A stretch of 64,000 nt of DNA from Marinobacter xestospongiae (GTDB lineage: Bacteria > Pseudomonadota > Gammaproteobacteria > Pseudomonadales > Oleiphilaceae): NCBI RefSeq assembly GCF_023156385.1, contig NZ_JAKZAK010000013.1:1-64000 (forward strand), given 5' to 3'. The translations under genes were made by a program, and so were the position numbers. Position 1 is the stretch's first letter; every line of letters starts with the position of its first letter. Below, one piece after another: positions 13,834 to 21,764 of this stretch. Below the pieces are notes generated by a model that saw only the letters and a program-made list of their open reading frames with translations, was not told the DNA's origin and made no database searches.

Positions 13834-14394
13834 GTGAGCCAGCTATGGAAAGTAGCGAGAATGATTGAGGATTTTCCCCGCTTCAAGTACCACCCAGACC
13901 CGCTAACCACGGGTGTCTTTGTTGCCCTCAAGGGGCAGTGTCCAGTCTGCAATCAACAGACAGCCTATCGTTATGTGGGACCTTTTTACTCCGAAACTGA
14001 AGTTGAGGGAATCTGTCCCTGGTGTATCCACAGTGGTGCGGCGGCCGAGTGCTACGATCTGATGTTTGTTGACGAAGACGAGGTTGAGCCTGTCTCCCAA
14101 CCCGAGCGAGTCTCTGAACTGACGAAGCGCACACCAGGGTTCTTTTTCCCCCAAGGTGACCGATGGCCTGCCCACTGTGGTGACTATTGTGTCCTATTGG
14201 GATCGGTAAGTTGGAATAACGATCTCTCCAGCTTACCTGGGGTGAAAGAGGATCTGAGTAGAATCCGGGCTCGACTGGAAGTGACAGATGACCTGCTCCG
14301 AGCTGATCTTTGTCGCCCAAACAGCCCGCTTCGGGCCATTCTATTCAGGTGCGAAAAGTGCCTTACTTATCAACTGGTCGCGGATTACGAATAG
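13834..14394 (+). CDS. CbrC family (UPF0167) protein
   Basis: 186 residues. The pattern FKYHPDPLTTGVF, CPVCNQQTAYRYVGPFYS, ICPWCIHSGAAAE, RTPGFFFPQGDRWPAHCGDYC and a C-terminal FRCEKC is that of the CbrC/UPF0167 family, with paired cysteines that could bind zinc. E. coli CbrC is linked to colicin E2 tolerance through an unknown mechanism; the function here is not known. The GTG at 13834 has AGGA six bases upstream; an ATG at 13861 would also keep the whole conserved part. Counted G+C is about 52% over 13861-13980, lower than in the surrounding core genes, which fits later acquisition. Confidence 0.85.
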   Translation: MSQLWKVARMIEDFPRFKYHPDPLTTGVFVALKGQCPVCNQQTAYRYVGPFYSETEVEGICPWCIHSGAAAECYDLMFVDEDEVEPVSQPERVSELTKRTPGFFFPQGDRWPAHCGDYCVLLGSVSWNNDLSSLPGVKEDLSRIRARLEVTDDLLRADLCRPNSPLRAILFRCEKCLTYQLVADYE

Positions 14395-14483
14395 CTCACT
14401 GTATAACTTGTCGCCTGCGTTGGTGATTCTGTGAATCGCGCTGATGGTTAGGTGTGTGACTCCATGGAATTGGGAGTAGGAGA

Positions 14484-14945
14484 ATGAAGGGACTATTGGT
14501 TGTTGCCACAGTACTGGCGCTTGTACTTGGTATTGTCTGGTTACAATTCTATCTGAATCGGTTCTGGGCCCGTCGAAGGTTCATCGCTGCGATGAAACGG
14601 CCGGTTATTGACTGTGAGTCAGCGACGAAAATTCAGGCTGCATTCCTTGAGATCATGGCTCGAGGGGAGACGCCTTACCTGGTTGTGGCTACTCAGGAAG
14701 CCGGGGTTGAGGTGCCGGAACAGTGTATGGAAGGGCCTGCAACCACGCTGGATATCTCGTTTCGGGCGGCCAAACGTCTGCACTGGCAGCGCAACGTTCT
14801 GGTGTTCAGAGTGAGCTTCAACGGTATTCCTGAGTGGGTGAGGGTGCCTGCGCCGGCAATGGCAGGATTGTTCTCGGCGGAAACGGGGCGGGGCGTTGTT
14901 CTGCGGGAGTCTTTGGTGGACTGTTGCGGCCAGTTAGGGGCTTGA
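14484..14945 (+). CDS. Membrane-anchored SspB-like protein
   Basis: 153 residues. Residues 3-24 form a single N-terminal transmembrane helix, followed by an Arg-rich segment (WARRRF) that should keep the rest in the cytoplasm. Residues 49-135 line up without large gaps with the folded domain of SspB, the ClpXP adaptor for ssrA-tagged proteins: TPYLVV, GVEVP, TLDISFRAAKRL, VSFNGIPEWVRVP and SAETGRGVVL all match the SspB pattern. The acidic linker and the C-terminal ClpX-binding tail of classical SspB are missing; the protein ends with SLVDCCGQLGA. It may bind unstructured peptides or tags at the membrane, but delivery to ClpXP is doubtful without that tail. It is probably not the housekeeping sspB, normally paired with sspA. 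GGGAGTAGGAGA precedes the ATG. Confidence 0.75.
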   Translation: MKGLLVVATVLALVLGIVWLQFYLNRFWARRRFIAAMKRPVIDCESATKIQAAFLEIMARGETPYLVVATQEAGVEVPEQCMEGPATTLDISFRAAKRLHWQRNVLVFRVSFNGIPEWVRVPAPAMAGLFSAETGRGVVLRESLVDCCGQLGA

Positions 14946-14963
14946 GGGCCCGGATGCTGCTCC

Positions 14964-15455
14964 TCAGGGCGCGACGTCGACTCTGAGACGGCGATGTGCC
15001 CCACCGACCCTTTCCACCAATACCGCATCCGGACTGAACGGATGCAGATGGTCTGGAACGTCTAGCCCCTCGAACCGGTGGCGCACGAAGTCGTACACCT
15101 GGGGCTCCAGGATGGGGCCGTAATAGAGATAGCCTTGAGGTTCTCCCCGTTTCAGGAAAAGCACGGAGTAAGGCGGGGCAGCCACATCAAGCTGAATGGG
15201 GCGTTGTGCGCTGTTGGCCTGTGAATCGATTCGGAAGAATGCCCAATGGTCACTGGCGGATGCGGCGAAGTCGTTGAGGTAGTAAGCGAAGTCGCTGTAG
15301 GTCTCGTCAGCATCGAGGGGTGCAGCATCGATGGCGATGACCAGAGCTTTGCCGGCAGACCAGGCTGCAAACAGCGGGCTGGTGGTTTCAGCTTGAGCTG
15401 TGACGCTGAGCAGCAACATCAGGCTGAGGAGGCAGAGTGATCGTAGCGATATCAT
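14964..15455 (-). CDS. Exported protein of unknown function
   Basis: 163 residues with a signal peptide cleaved near AQA-E at 22. The mature part of about 140 residues has the rhythm of a thioredoxin-like fold (KALVIAIDAAPLD, then HWAFFRIDSQ, then PPYSVLFLKRGEPQGYLYYG) but has no cysteine, so no redox role is expected. I do not recognise the family. It is convergent with the SspB-like gene and divergent from the next one, so it is probably transcribed alone. Confidence 0.65.
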   Translation of the reverse strand: MISLRSLCLLSLMLLLSVTAQAETTSPLFAAWSAGKALVIAIDAAPLDADETYSDFAYYLNDFAASASDHWAFFRIDSQANSAQRPIQLDVAAPPYSVLFLKRGEPQGYLYYGPILEPQVYDFVRHRFEGLDVPDHLHPFSPDAVLVERVGGAHRRLRVDVAP

Positions 15456-15557
15456 GGCTGTTCTTGCGCTTGGGTGGATTTTGGTAAGGCTCCCGTTCCC
15501 GGTGCGGGTGGACTGACGGTACAGTGACGGCTTGTGTGAGTACAGGGAGTGTTTCAG

Positions 15558-16367
15558 ATGACGTTGATGGGAGTGCTACTGGGCACGCTTGCTCAGCTGG
15601 TGTTTGCCCTACTGTTGTTTATGTTGGCCGTCTTTGCCGGAGCGAGCGTTGCCAATAACCGGGAACTGGCACCGCGCCGACTGGCCATGCTGAACTGGGC
15701 GATCTACGTCTTACCGGGGCTATGTGTGGTAAGCGCTGTGGTGGTGATTGTCAGCTATCTGCTGGATGCCTCTGCTGGCTATTATCTTTGGTATGGGCTG
15801 CCGCTCGCCGGAGTGTTGTTCTATGGCATTGTCATCAGCGATTCGTTGAACGCCGTTGTACTGTCCCGACGTTTCTGGTTGCCGGCGGCCATCATGCTTG
15901 CCGCCGTTATGGCAACGGGGGGATACGCTGGGGTGTTTGGATTTCTGAACAAGCAGGATGTGCTGTTGTTTCCGCCTGTGAAAGGGCTCCTTACCCTTGA
16001 GGGTGAGCCGGTGGCGGATGTCGAGATCATCCGCGAAGCGACCTATGACGATGTGGACAGTCAAACCGTGAATACGGACGCGAATGGCCGCTTTGCGTTT
16101 CCTGAATGGATAACCCGCTCGAGTACGCCGGGGGAGCCGCTGGCCGAAGCCCGTCTGCGTCAGGTGATCGCAGCGAAGTATGAAGGCGAATACTATGTAT
16201 TGTGGCAGTACACCACCGACCGGGTGGATGAGGAACCGGTAATAGCTCAACGGTTGGCGAATCTGGACTGTGATCTTGCAGATGAAGAAACAGACCACTA
16301 CTTTCCCATTCCGGACAAGCCGCAGTTTGACCATATTGTTGGCAGTATCTGTCGCTGGTCTTCCTAG
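15558..16367 (+). CDS. Four-helix membrane protein with C-terminal carboxypeptidase-regulatory-like (DUF6795-type) domain
   Basis: About 269 residues from the ATG at 15558, which has GGGAG nine bases upstream; a GTG at 15549 is also in frame but has a poorer site. Four hydrophobic helices fill residues 5-30, 45-70, 75-95 and 105-125. The C-terminal half, from FPPVKGLLTLEGEPVADVEI to TDANGRFAFPEW, is a beta-sandwich of the kind that follows KGxVxxxGxPVxxAxV, close to DUF6795. The role is unknown. It is monocistronic by spacing. Confidence 0.65.
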   Translation: MTLMGVLLGTLAQLVFALLLFMLAVFAGASVANNRELAPRRLAMLNWAIYVLPGLCVVSAVVVIVSYLLDASAGYYLWYGLPLAGVLFYGIVISDSLNAVVLSRRFWLPAAIMLAAVMATGGYAGVFGFLNKQDVLLFPPVKGLLTLEGEPVADVEIIREATYDDVDSQTVNTDANGRFAFPEWITRSSTPGEPLAEARLRQVIAAKYEGEYYVLWQYTTDRVDEEPVIAQRLANLDCDLADEETDHYFPIPDKPQFDHIVGSICRWSS

Positions 16368-16437
16368 CGCCAAGCAGGCCTATCAACGTACGATTACAGA
16401 GTGAAAAGACCACTATCCGAGGTATAAGGAGCAACAC

Positions 16438-17061
16438 GTGAAAATCACTGTCAGCGGTATCAGCGAGGGTCAGCCGATTCCCGAATCGTTTGCTTTCGGT
16501 GTGTTCAGTGCCGAGGACCACATGAGCTTCGGTCCCAACCGCAACCCGGAAGTCAGCTGGGAAGACGCCCCGGCCGGAACCAAGAGCTTTGCCGTGGTGA
16601 TGTTTGACCCGGATGTTCCCAGCGTTGCCGACGACGTCAACCAGGAAGGCAAGAGGGTGTCTAAGGATCTGCCGCGGGTGGATTTCTTCCACTGGCTGCT
16701 GGTGGACATTCCGGCATCGGTCAGTCGTATTCCGGAAGGCGAGGACAGCGACGGTGTGTTGCCCAAGGGCAAGCCGGCGGGTCCGGGGCCAATTGGCGTG
16801 CGTGGCATCAACACCTACACCCAGTTCCTCGCCGGCAATCCGGACATGGCCGGCACCTACGCCGGTTACGACGGCCCCTGTCCGCCCTGGAACGATGAGA
16901 TCCTCCATCACTACCACTTTGAGGTGTACGCCCTCGACGTGGAGACTCTGGGCCTCAGTGGCGAGTTCGATGGCGAGGCTGTACGTGAGGCGATGGCGGG
17001 CCATGTCCTCGCCCAGGCGCGAGTGACCGGGACCTACACCCTTAATCCGGACCTGCGTTAA
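16438..17061 (+). CDS. YbhB/YbcL (PEBP / Raf-kinase-inhibitor-like) family protein
   Basis: 207 residues from a GTG with AAGGAG eight bases upstream. Phosphatidylethanolamine-binding-protein signatures are visible: NRNPEVSWEDAPAGTKSFAV, MFDPDVP, FFHWLLVDIP and YDGPCPPWNDEILHHYHFEVYALD. There is no signal peptide, so it is cytoplasmic. It is slightly longer than the 158-183 residues of E. coli YbhB/YbcL because of an insert around NQEGKRVSKDLPRV. Bacterial members have no firmly assigned ligand. Confidence 0.9.
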   Translation: MKITVSGISEGQPIPESFAFGVFSAEDHMSFGPNRNPEVSWEDAPAGTKSFAVVMFDPDVPSVADDVNQEGKRVSKDLPRVDFFHWLLVDIPASVSRIPEGEDSDGVLPKGKPAGPGPIGVRGINTYTQFLAGNPDMAGTYAGYDGPCPPWNDEILHHYHFEVYALDVETLGLSGEFDGEAVREAMAGHVLAQARVTGTYTLNPDLR

Positions 17062-17188
17062 GCGCTTTCCCGGTCACGCCGATGGGCGGGGCCGGGGCAT
17101 CTCCTGCCGAAGAAATACCCTTGTGCCGGGTAACAAATCCCCCCAACCGGTGTCAGTGTCTTGGAAGCAATGGATTCCGGAGGCCTGG

Positions 17189-17503
17189 ATGCAACGTCTG
17201 AAACTGATTCCCCTGGCCGTGTTGTTGTGGCTGATGGCGGTGCCGGCTATGGCCGGTGACCCGGAACGCAGCGAGGTGGTGTTGTTCTCGCAGCCCTATT
17301 GCCCGGGGTGCCTGGCGGCCAAGCAGTTCTTTGCCGAGCAGGGCGTTGCCTATCGCGAATTCGATATCAGCACGTCCGACGCGGCTCGCGACACCTTCGA
17401 GCGACTCGGTGGCCAGGGGACGCCGTTCCTGCTGATTAATGGCCGTCGGGTACAGGGGTTCTCGGAACCGGTGGTGGCGCCGTTGCTGTCTGAGAAGCCT
17501 TGA
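17189..17503 (+). CDS. Exported glutaredoxin-like protein (CPGC)
   Basis: 104 residues from the ATG at 17189, chosen because GGAGG lies seven bases upstream and it places a signal peptide at the very N-terminus (LIPLAVLLWLMAVPAMAG). An open frame extends upstream to a GTG at 17123 but would bury the signal. The mature domain is a short glutaredoxin/thioredoxin fold: VVLFSQPYCPGCLAAKQFF with a CPGC active site, GTPFLLINGRRVQGF with the cis-proline. It probably carries out thiol-disulfide exchange in the periplasm. Glutaredoxins usually have CPYC; CPGC is less common. It ends two bases before the convergent anti-sigma gene. Confidence 0.85.
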   Translation: MQRLKLIPLAVLLWLMAVPAMAGDPERSEVVLFSQPYCPGCLAAKQFFAEQGVAYREFDISTSDAARDTFERLGGQGTPFLLINGRRVQGFSEPVVAPLLSEKP

Positions 17504-17504
17504 C

Positions 17505-17771
17505 TCAACCCTGATCAGGTCCTGAACCGTCTTTGGACTGGCTGGCCAGCGCCCGTTCGATTTCCTCATCCAGCCGGCGGGCGTAGCGGTCATCCAGACG
17601 CTGGTCGCTGTGGCCCTTCATCAGCTCGATGCTGTTGCGGAGGTTGGCAACGAAGGAACGGCAGTGGCGGCACATCATCAGGTGGGTGCGCACCGACAGC
17701 CGTTGCGTCAGTGGCAGGTCACCTTCGATGTAATCGCTGGCGATCACCGCCAGATCTCGGCACATCAGCAT
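17505..17771 (-). CDS. Zinc-finger anti-sigma factor (zf-HC2)
   Basis: 88 residues. The HxxxCxxC zinc motif characteristic of ECF anti-sigma factors is present (HLMMCRHC at about 30-37), preceded by the early Cys4. No transmembrane helix follows; the C-terminus is charged (RLDDRYARRLDEEIERALA), so this is a soluble anti-sigma factor that may respond to redox or metal state through its zinc site. Its start overlaps the stop of the sigma gene by seven bases, which secures matched production. Confidence 0.88.
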   Translation of the reverse strand: MLMCRDLAVIASDYIEGDLPLTQRLSVRTHLMMCRHCRSFVANLRNSIELMKGHSDQRLDDRYARRLDEEIERALASQSKDGSGPDQG

Positions 17772-18385
17772 TGGCCAGTCTCCTGAAAGTGCTCCACCAT
17801 CAGGAAAATCTTTTGTCGCGCCCGGTGGAGCATCACCCGCAGGTTGGACGTACTGACCCCCAGAATGTTACAGACTTCCGCCGACTGCCGCTGGTGGGCT
17901 TCGTAGAGCATCAAGGCCGAGCGCTGGGCCTCGGGCAGCTGGGACAGATGTTTGTCCAGGCAGTCGCCAAGGGCGCCGTTTTCCAGCAGGCTCTCGGCGG
18001 TTTCCCGGGTGCTCAGCTGGGGTGGCTGGGACCAGCGGCCGTCGCTGCGAAATCGGCTTGCCAGTTGCGGTTCCAGCGCCTCGCTGAAATCGGTCTGAAC
18101 TTCCCGCTGGCTCCGGCGCAGGCTGTTTTTGGCCTGGTTGGCAACGATGCGATGGAGCCAGGTCTTGAGGCTGGCGCGCCCCTCAAAGCTGGCAATGGCG
18201 CTGACCACCCGGGTCCAGCACTCCTGCACGATGTCCTCGGCGCTGCTATGGTCAGTGTAATAGCGCGCCACTGCCAGCATACCGGGGGTGTAGCGGCGCA
18301 CCGCCTCCCGATAGGCAGCGGCCTCGCCTGCCTGTAGTCGCAACACCAGTTGCTGTTCGTCGTCGTGTTCCCGAGTTGGTGGCAT
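17765..18385 (-). CDS. ECF-type RNA polymerase sigma factor
   Basis: 206 residues from the ATG at 18385; an ATG at 18409 is possible and the longer open frame upstream is not part of the protein. Sigma region 2 spans about 10-80 (YTPGMLAVARYYTDHSSAEDIVQECWTRV; ASLKTWLHRIVANQAKNSLRR) and region 4 spans 145-200 (LPEAQRSALMLYEAHQRQSAEVCNILGVSTSNLRVMLHRARQKIF). It directs RNA polymerase to stress-type promoters when released by the adjacent zinc-finger anti-sigma. It is divergent from the TVP38-fusion operon, its most likely target by position. A self-type promoter lies just upstream. Confidence 0.9.
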   Translation of the reverse strand: MPPTREHDDEQQLVLRLQAGEAAAYREAVRRYTPGMLAVARYYTDHSSAEDIVQECWTRVVSAIASFEGRASLKTWLHRIVANQAKNSLRRSQREVQTDFSEALEPQLASRFRSDGRWSQPPQLSTRETAESLLENGALGDCLDKHLSQLPEAQRSALMLYEAHQRQSAEVCNILGVSTSNLRVMLHRARQKIFLMVEHFQETGQC

Positions 18386-18422
18386 GTCGTTTTCTTTTAT
18401 TGGTTGCATTCGTGAAGGTAAA

Positions 18423-18447
18423 GAGACAGAAAAGTGAACTTTGTTCC
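18423..18447 (-). promoter_or_regulatory. Putative ECF promoter of the sigma gene
   Basis: On the minus strand GGAAC (18447-18443) is followed after 15 bases by GTCTC (18427-18423), matching the GGAAC-N15/16-GTC pattern of many ECF sigma factors. The start point would fall near 18416, leaving a 30-base leader to the ATG at 18385. No equally good copy is visible for the divergent operon. Confidence 0.4.
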
Positions 18448-18511
18448 GTAACATCCTGCAAGAATAGGTGTCCATGGCCGCAGTGATTCCACTCAAAAGG
18501 TAGTCGAACCC

Positions 18512-20725
18512 ATGATCAATCGGAAAAAGCTTGTCCTGATCGCCATCATTGCCCTGCTGGTAGGGTTGTTTGTTGTCTTTGATGGCCATCAGCTGTTGAC
18601 CCTGGCCAACCTTCAGGCCCACCAGGCCTCGCTGGCACAGTGGATTGCCGATAACACCCTCGCTGCGGTGGGTGGGTTCGTGCTGATCTACATCGCGGCC
18701 ACGGCGCTGTCGCTACCGGGGGCTGCGGTACTGACGCTGGCCGGTGGTGCCTTCTTCGGTAACCTGCTGGGTTTGGCGGCAGCGTCGGTGGCGTCCACCG
18801 CAGGCGCGTCGCTGGCGTTTCTGGCGGCCCGCTTCCTGTTCCGGGATACCCTGCGCCAGCGCTACGCCGAGACCGTCAGGCGGATGGATCGGGGGATCGA
18901 GAAGGACGGGGCCTTTTACCTGGCCACCCTGCGTCTGGTGCCGGTGTTCCCGTTTTTCCTGATCAACCTGGCCATGGGTCTCACCGGCATGAAACTGCGC
19001 ACTTACGCTTTGGTGAGCTGGCTGGCGATGCTGCCGGGCACGTTTGTGTACGTGAACGCCGGTACCCAACTGGCGCAGATCGAAACCCTGGGGGACATCG
19101 TATCACCGGGCGTGCTGGGGGCTTTTGTGTTGTTGGGGGTGTTTCCCCTGGTGGCCAAGTTTGCCCTCGGTTTCGTGCGTCGGCGCCGGGTATACCGGGG
19201 CTTCCAGCGCCCGCAGCAGTTTGACTACAACCTGGTGGTGATCGGCGGTGGTTCCGCCGGCCTGGTGTCGGCTTACATCGCGGCGGCGGTCAAGGCCAAG
19301 GTGGCGCTGATTGAGCGTGACCGCATGGGCGGCGATTGCCTCAACACCGGCTGTGTGCCGTCCAAGGCGCTGATCAAGAGCGCCAAGGCCGCTGACACCA
19401 TGCGCCATGCCGATCGTTACGGCCTGGACTCGGTGCCGGTGCAGGGTTCGTTCGCCAACATTATGGCCCGGGTGAAACGGGTGATCGCCCAGGTGGAGCC
19501 CCACGACTCGCCGGAGCGTTACCGCAAATTGGGGGTGGACTGTATCGCCGGTTCTGCGGAGTTCGTCTCGCCCTGGGAGGTAGCGGTCACCCACAGTGAT
19601 GGTCGCCGGCAAACCCTGACCGCGCGCAGCATCATCATCGCCACCGGTGGCCGTCCGGCAATGCCACCAATCCCGGGGCTGGAGCGGATGGAGCCGTTGA
19701 CCTCCGATACCCTCTGGTCGCTGACCGAACAGCCACAACGGCTGCTGGTGCTCGGTGGCGGGCCAATCGGTTCGGAGCTGGCCCAGGCCTTCCAGCGTCT
19801 GGGCAGCCAGGTGATCCAGCTGGAGCAGGGCGACCGCCTGCTGGCGAAGGAAGACCCCGAGGTGACCGAGCTGGTGCAGCGCCAGTTTGAACGGGACGGC
19901 ATTGATCTGCGGCTGGGACACCGTGCCCTGGAATTTGCCGAGGAAGACGGCGAGCGGGTGGTCTATTGTGGCCGCGAGGGCGCGGATAACGCTGAGGAGC
20001 GGGTCCGTATCGGCTTTGACCGGGTGCTGGTGGCGGTGGGCCGCAGTGGCAATACCCGCGGCCTCAATCTGGAGGCTCTGGGCATTGAGCCGGAACGCAA
20101 TGGCACGGTGCCGGTGGAGGATGACCTCAGCGTACGCTTCCCCAATGTGTTTGCCTGCGGTGATGTTGCCGGTCCGTACCAGTTCACCCACGCGGCGGCA
20201 CACCAGGCCTGGTATGCCTCGGTGAACGCGTTGTTCGGCCAGTTCCGGCGGTTCCGGGTGGAGTACCGGGTGATGCCCTGGGTGACCTTCACTGGCCCTG
20301 AAGTGGCCCGGGTGGGGCTGAGCGAGACCGAGGCGCAGGCTCAGGGTGTGGCCTACGAAGTGACCCGCTACGGCATTGACGACCTGGATCGGGCCATTGC
20401 CGAGAGCGAGGACCATGGCTTTATCAAGGTACTGACCCCGCCCGGCAAGGACCGCATCCTCGGCGCTGTGGTGGTAGGACAGCACGCCGGTGAGATCCTG
20501 GCGGAATTCACCCTGGCAATGAAACACGGGTTGGGGCTGAACAAGATCCTGGGAACCATTCACCCCTATCCGACCTGGAACGAAGCGGCCAAGTACGCCG
20601 CCGGGGAGTGGAAGCGGGCCCACGCACCGCAACTGGTGCTGCGGCTGCTGGAAAAGCTGCACCGCTGGCGCCGGGGCAAACCCGGGAACGCCGCGTCCAC
20701 GGCGGTGGAATCACAGCAGCTATAA
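18512..20725 (+). CDS. TVP38/TMEM64-FAD disulfide reductase fusion
   Basis: 737 residues. Residues 1-225 are a DedA-like TVP38/TMEM64 (VTT) membrane domain with about six helices (LSLPGAAVLTLAGGAFFGNLLG, then LAFLAARFLFRD). From 235 on there is a complete class I pyridine nucleotide-disulfide oxidoreductase of the mercuric reductase/lipoamide dehydrogenase type: FAD motif VVIGGGSAGL, redox pair Cys276/Cys281 in GGDCLNTGCVPSKALI, NAD(P) motif LVLGGGPIGSELAQAF, FACGDVAG, and the dimerisation domain ending HPYPTWNEAAKYAA. The N-terminal cysteine pair and the C-terminal vicinal cysteines of MerA are absent, so mercury is an unlikely substrate. It heads a four-gene operon with a radical SAM enzyme, a symporter and a phosphoesterase. 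Confidence 0.9.
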   Translation: MINRKKLVLIAIIALLVGLFVVFDGHQLLTLANLQAHQASLAQWIADNTLAAVGGFVLIYIAATALSLPGAAVLTLAGGAFFGNLLGLAAASVASTAGASLAFLAARFLFRDTLRQRYAETVRRMDRGIEKDGAFYLATLRLVPVFPFFLINLAMGLTGMKLRTYALVSWLAMLPGTFVYVNAGTQLAQIETLGDIVSPGVLGAFVLLGVFPLVAKFALGFVRRRRVYRGFQRPQQFDYNLVVIGGGSAGLVSAYIAAAVKAKVALIERDRMGGDCLNTGCVPSKALIKSAKAADTMRHADRYGLDSVPVQGSFANIMARVKRVIAQVEPHDSPERYRKLGVDCIAGSAEFVSPWEVAVTHSDGRRQTLTARSIIIATGGRPAMPPIPGLERMEPLTSDTLWSLTEQPQRLLVLGGGPIGSELAQAFQRLGSQVIQLEQGDRLLAKEDPEVTELVQRQFERDGIDLRLGHRALEFAEEDGERVVYCGREGADNAEERVRIGFDRVLVAVGRSGNTRGLNLEALGIEPERNGTVPVEDDLSVRFPNVFACGDVAGPYQFTHAAAHQAWYASVNALFGQFRRFRVEYRVMPWVTFTGPEVARVGLSETEAQAQGVAYEVTRYGIDDLDRAIAESEDHGFIKVLTPPGKDRILGAVVVGQHAGEILAEFTLAMKHGLGLNKILGTIHPYPTWNEAAKYAAGEWKRAHAPQLVLRLLEKLHRWRRGKPGNAASTAVESQQL

Positions 20726-20730
20726 CAAGG

Positions 20731-20753
20731 GCCGCCAAACCTGAGTTGGCGGC
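20731..20753 (+). other. Intercistronic stem-loop
   Basis: GCCGCCAA and TTGGCGGC form a perfect eight-base-pair stem around a seven-base loop, five bases after the fusion gene and 23 bases before the radical SAM start. No T-run follows, so it more likely sets message stability or relative expression than ends transcription. Confidence 0.5.
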
Positions 20754-20776
20754 AGCGATGAGAGACAGGAGACAAC

Positions 20777-21739
20777 ATGCCCTCTAACGCGAGCAGTGCC
20801 CGTCGCATTCCGGCGGTGGAAGTGATTTCGCCGCGCGCGGTGGACAGCTGGACCCACACCCGCTCCGGCGATCCCCGGGGCTACATCGACAGTGACCAAC
20901 TGCGGGAGCTGTGGATACACACCGGCACCGCCTGCAACCTGGCCTGTCCGTTCTGCCTGGAAGGCTCCCACCCCGGTGACGGGCGTATCCCCGGCATGAC
21001 CCTGGACGACGTCAAACCGTTCATTCATGAAGCGCTGGAGTTGGGCGTCAGCCAGTTCTCGTTCACCGGCGGCGAGCCGTTTGTGATCCGGGACTTCGTC
21101 AACATCCTCAACTACGCCAGCCAGCACCGCCCCTGTTTTGTGCTCACCAACGCCACCGAGCCGCTGCTCAAGCGTCGCCACCAGGTGTTGCCTCTGCTGC
21201 AGAATCGCCACGACATCCACTTCCGGGTCAGCCTGGATTACCCCAATGCCCTGCGCCATGACCGGGATCGGGGGGATGGCAGTTTTGCCAAGGCGCTGGA
21301 GGGCATTCGCTGGCTCAGGGAGCAGGGCTTTGTGGTGTCGATTGCCCGCCAGTCGGATGAGGGTGAAGACCCGGAGGAAGTGGCGGCCGCGTTCCGTCGC
21401 ATCTTCCGGGAGCACGGCATTCCCGAAGACCTGGCCTTCACCGCGTTTCCCGATCTGGGAACCCCAGGCTCGGAGGACGGCAGTCCCGAGATCACCGAAA
21501 CCTGCATGGAGAAGTACCCGAGCCGGGAAAGCCGGGCCCACTTCATGTGCACCTACACCCGCATGCTGGTGAAAAAGAAGGATCAGGTCCGGGTCTACGC
21601 CTGCACCCTGGTGGACGATGACCCGGACTACGACCTGGGGGCGACCCTGAAAGAAAGCATGGACCAGCGGATCATGCTGCGACATCACCGCTGTTTTGCC
21701 TGTTACCGCTTTGGTGCCAGTTGCGCCGAGCCCACCTGA
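20777..21739 (+). CDS. Radical SAM protein with C-terminal auxiliary-cluster cysteines
   Basis: 320 residues. The SAM-binding [4Fe-4S] motif is CNLACPFC (Cys53, Cys57, Cys60), followed by the GGEP motif (FSFTGGEPFV) of the radical SAM barrel. The C-terminal 70 residues carry more cysteines (FMCTYTRML, VYACTLVDD, HHRCFACYRFGASC), which resemble a SPASM/Twitch auxiliary cluster region. The substrate is unknown; the sequence is not one of the arsenosugar, PQQ or haem d1 enzymes I can recognise. It lies between the flavoprotein fusion, which could supply electrons, and a sodium symporter, which could import a substrate. Confidence 0.88.
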   Translation: MPSNASSARRIPAVEVISPRAVDSWTHTRSGDPRGYIDSDQLRELWIHTGTACNLACPFCLEGSHPGDGRIPGMTLDDVKPFIHEALELGVSQFSFTGGEPFVIRDFVNILNYASQHRPCFVLTNATEPLLKRRHQVLPLLQNRHDIHFRVSLDYPNALRHDRDRGDGSFAKALEGIRWLREQGFVVSIARQSDEGEDPEEVAAAFRRIFREHGIPEDLAFTAFPDLGTPGSEDGSPEITETCMEKYPSRESRAHFMCTYTRMLVKKKDQVRVYACTLVDDDPDYDLGATLKESMDQRIMLRHHRCFACYRFGASCAEPT

Positions 21740-21764
21740 TTGGACCAAGGGAGACCACACCATC

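Noticed and set aside
19103..20662. 519-codon minus-strand open frame opposite the TVP38-reductase fusion
   Set aside because: The plus-strand gene has all cofactor motifs; the antisense frame is His/Gln-rich without a recognisable domain.
18512..20725. Annotation of the fusion protein as mercuric reductase
   Set aside because: The redox CLNTGC pair is shared with all class I disulfide reductases. The heavy-metal-binding N-domain and the C-terminal vicinal cysteines of MerA are missing, and no mer genes are nearby.
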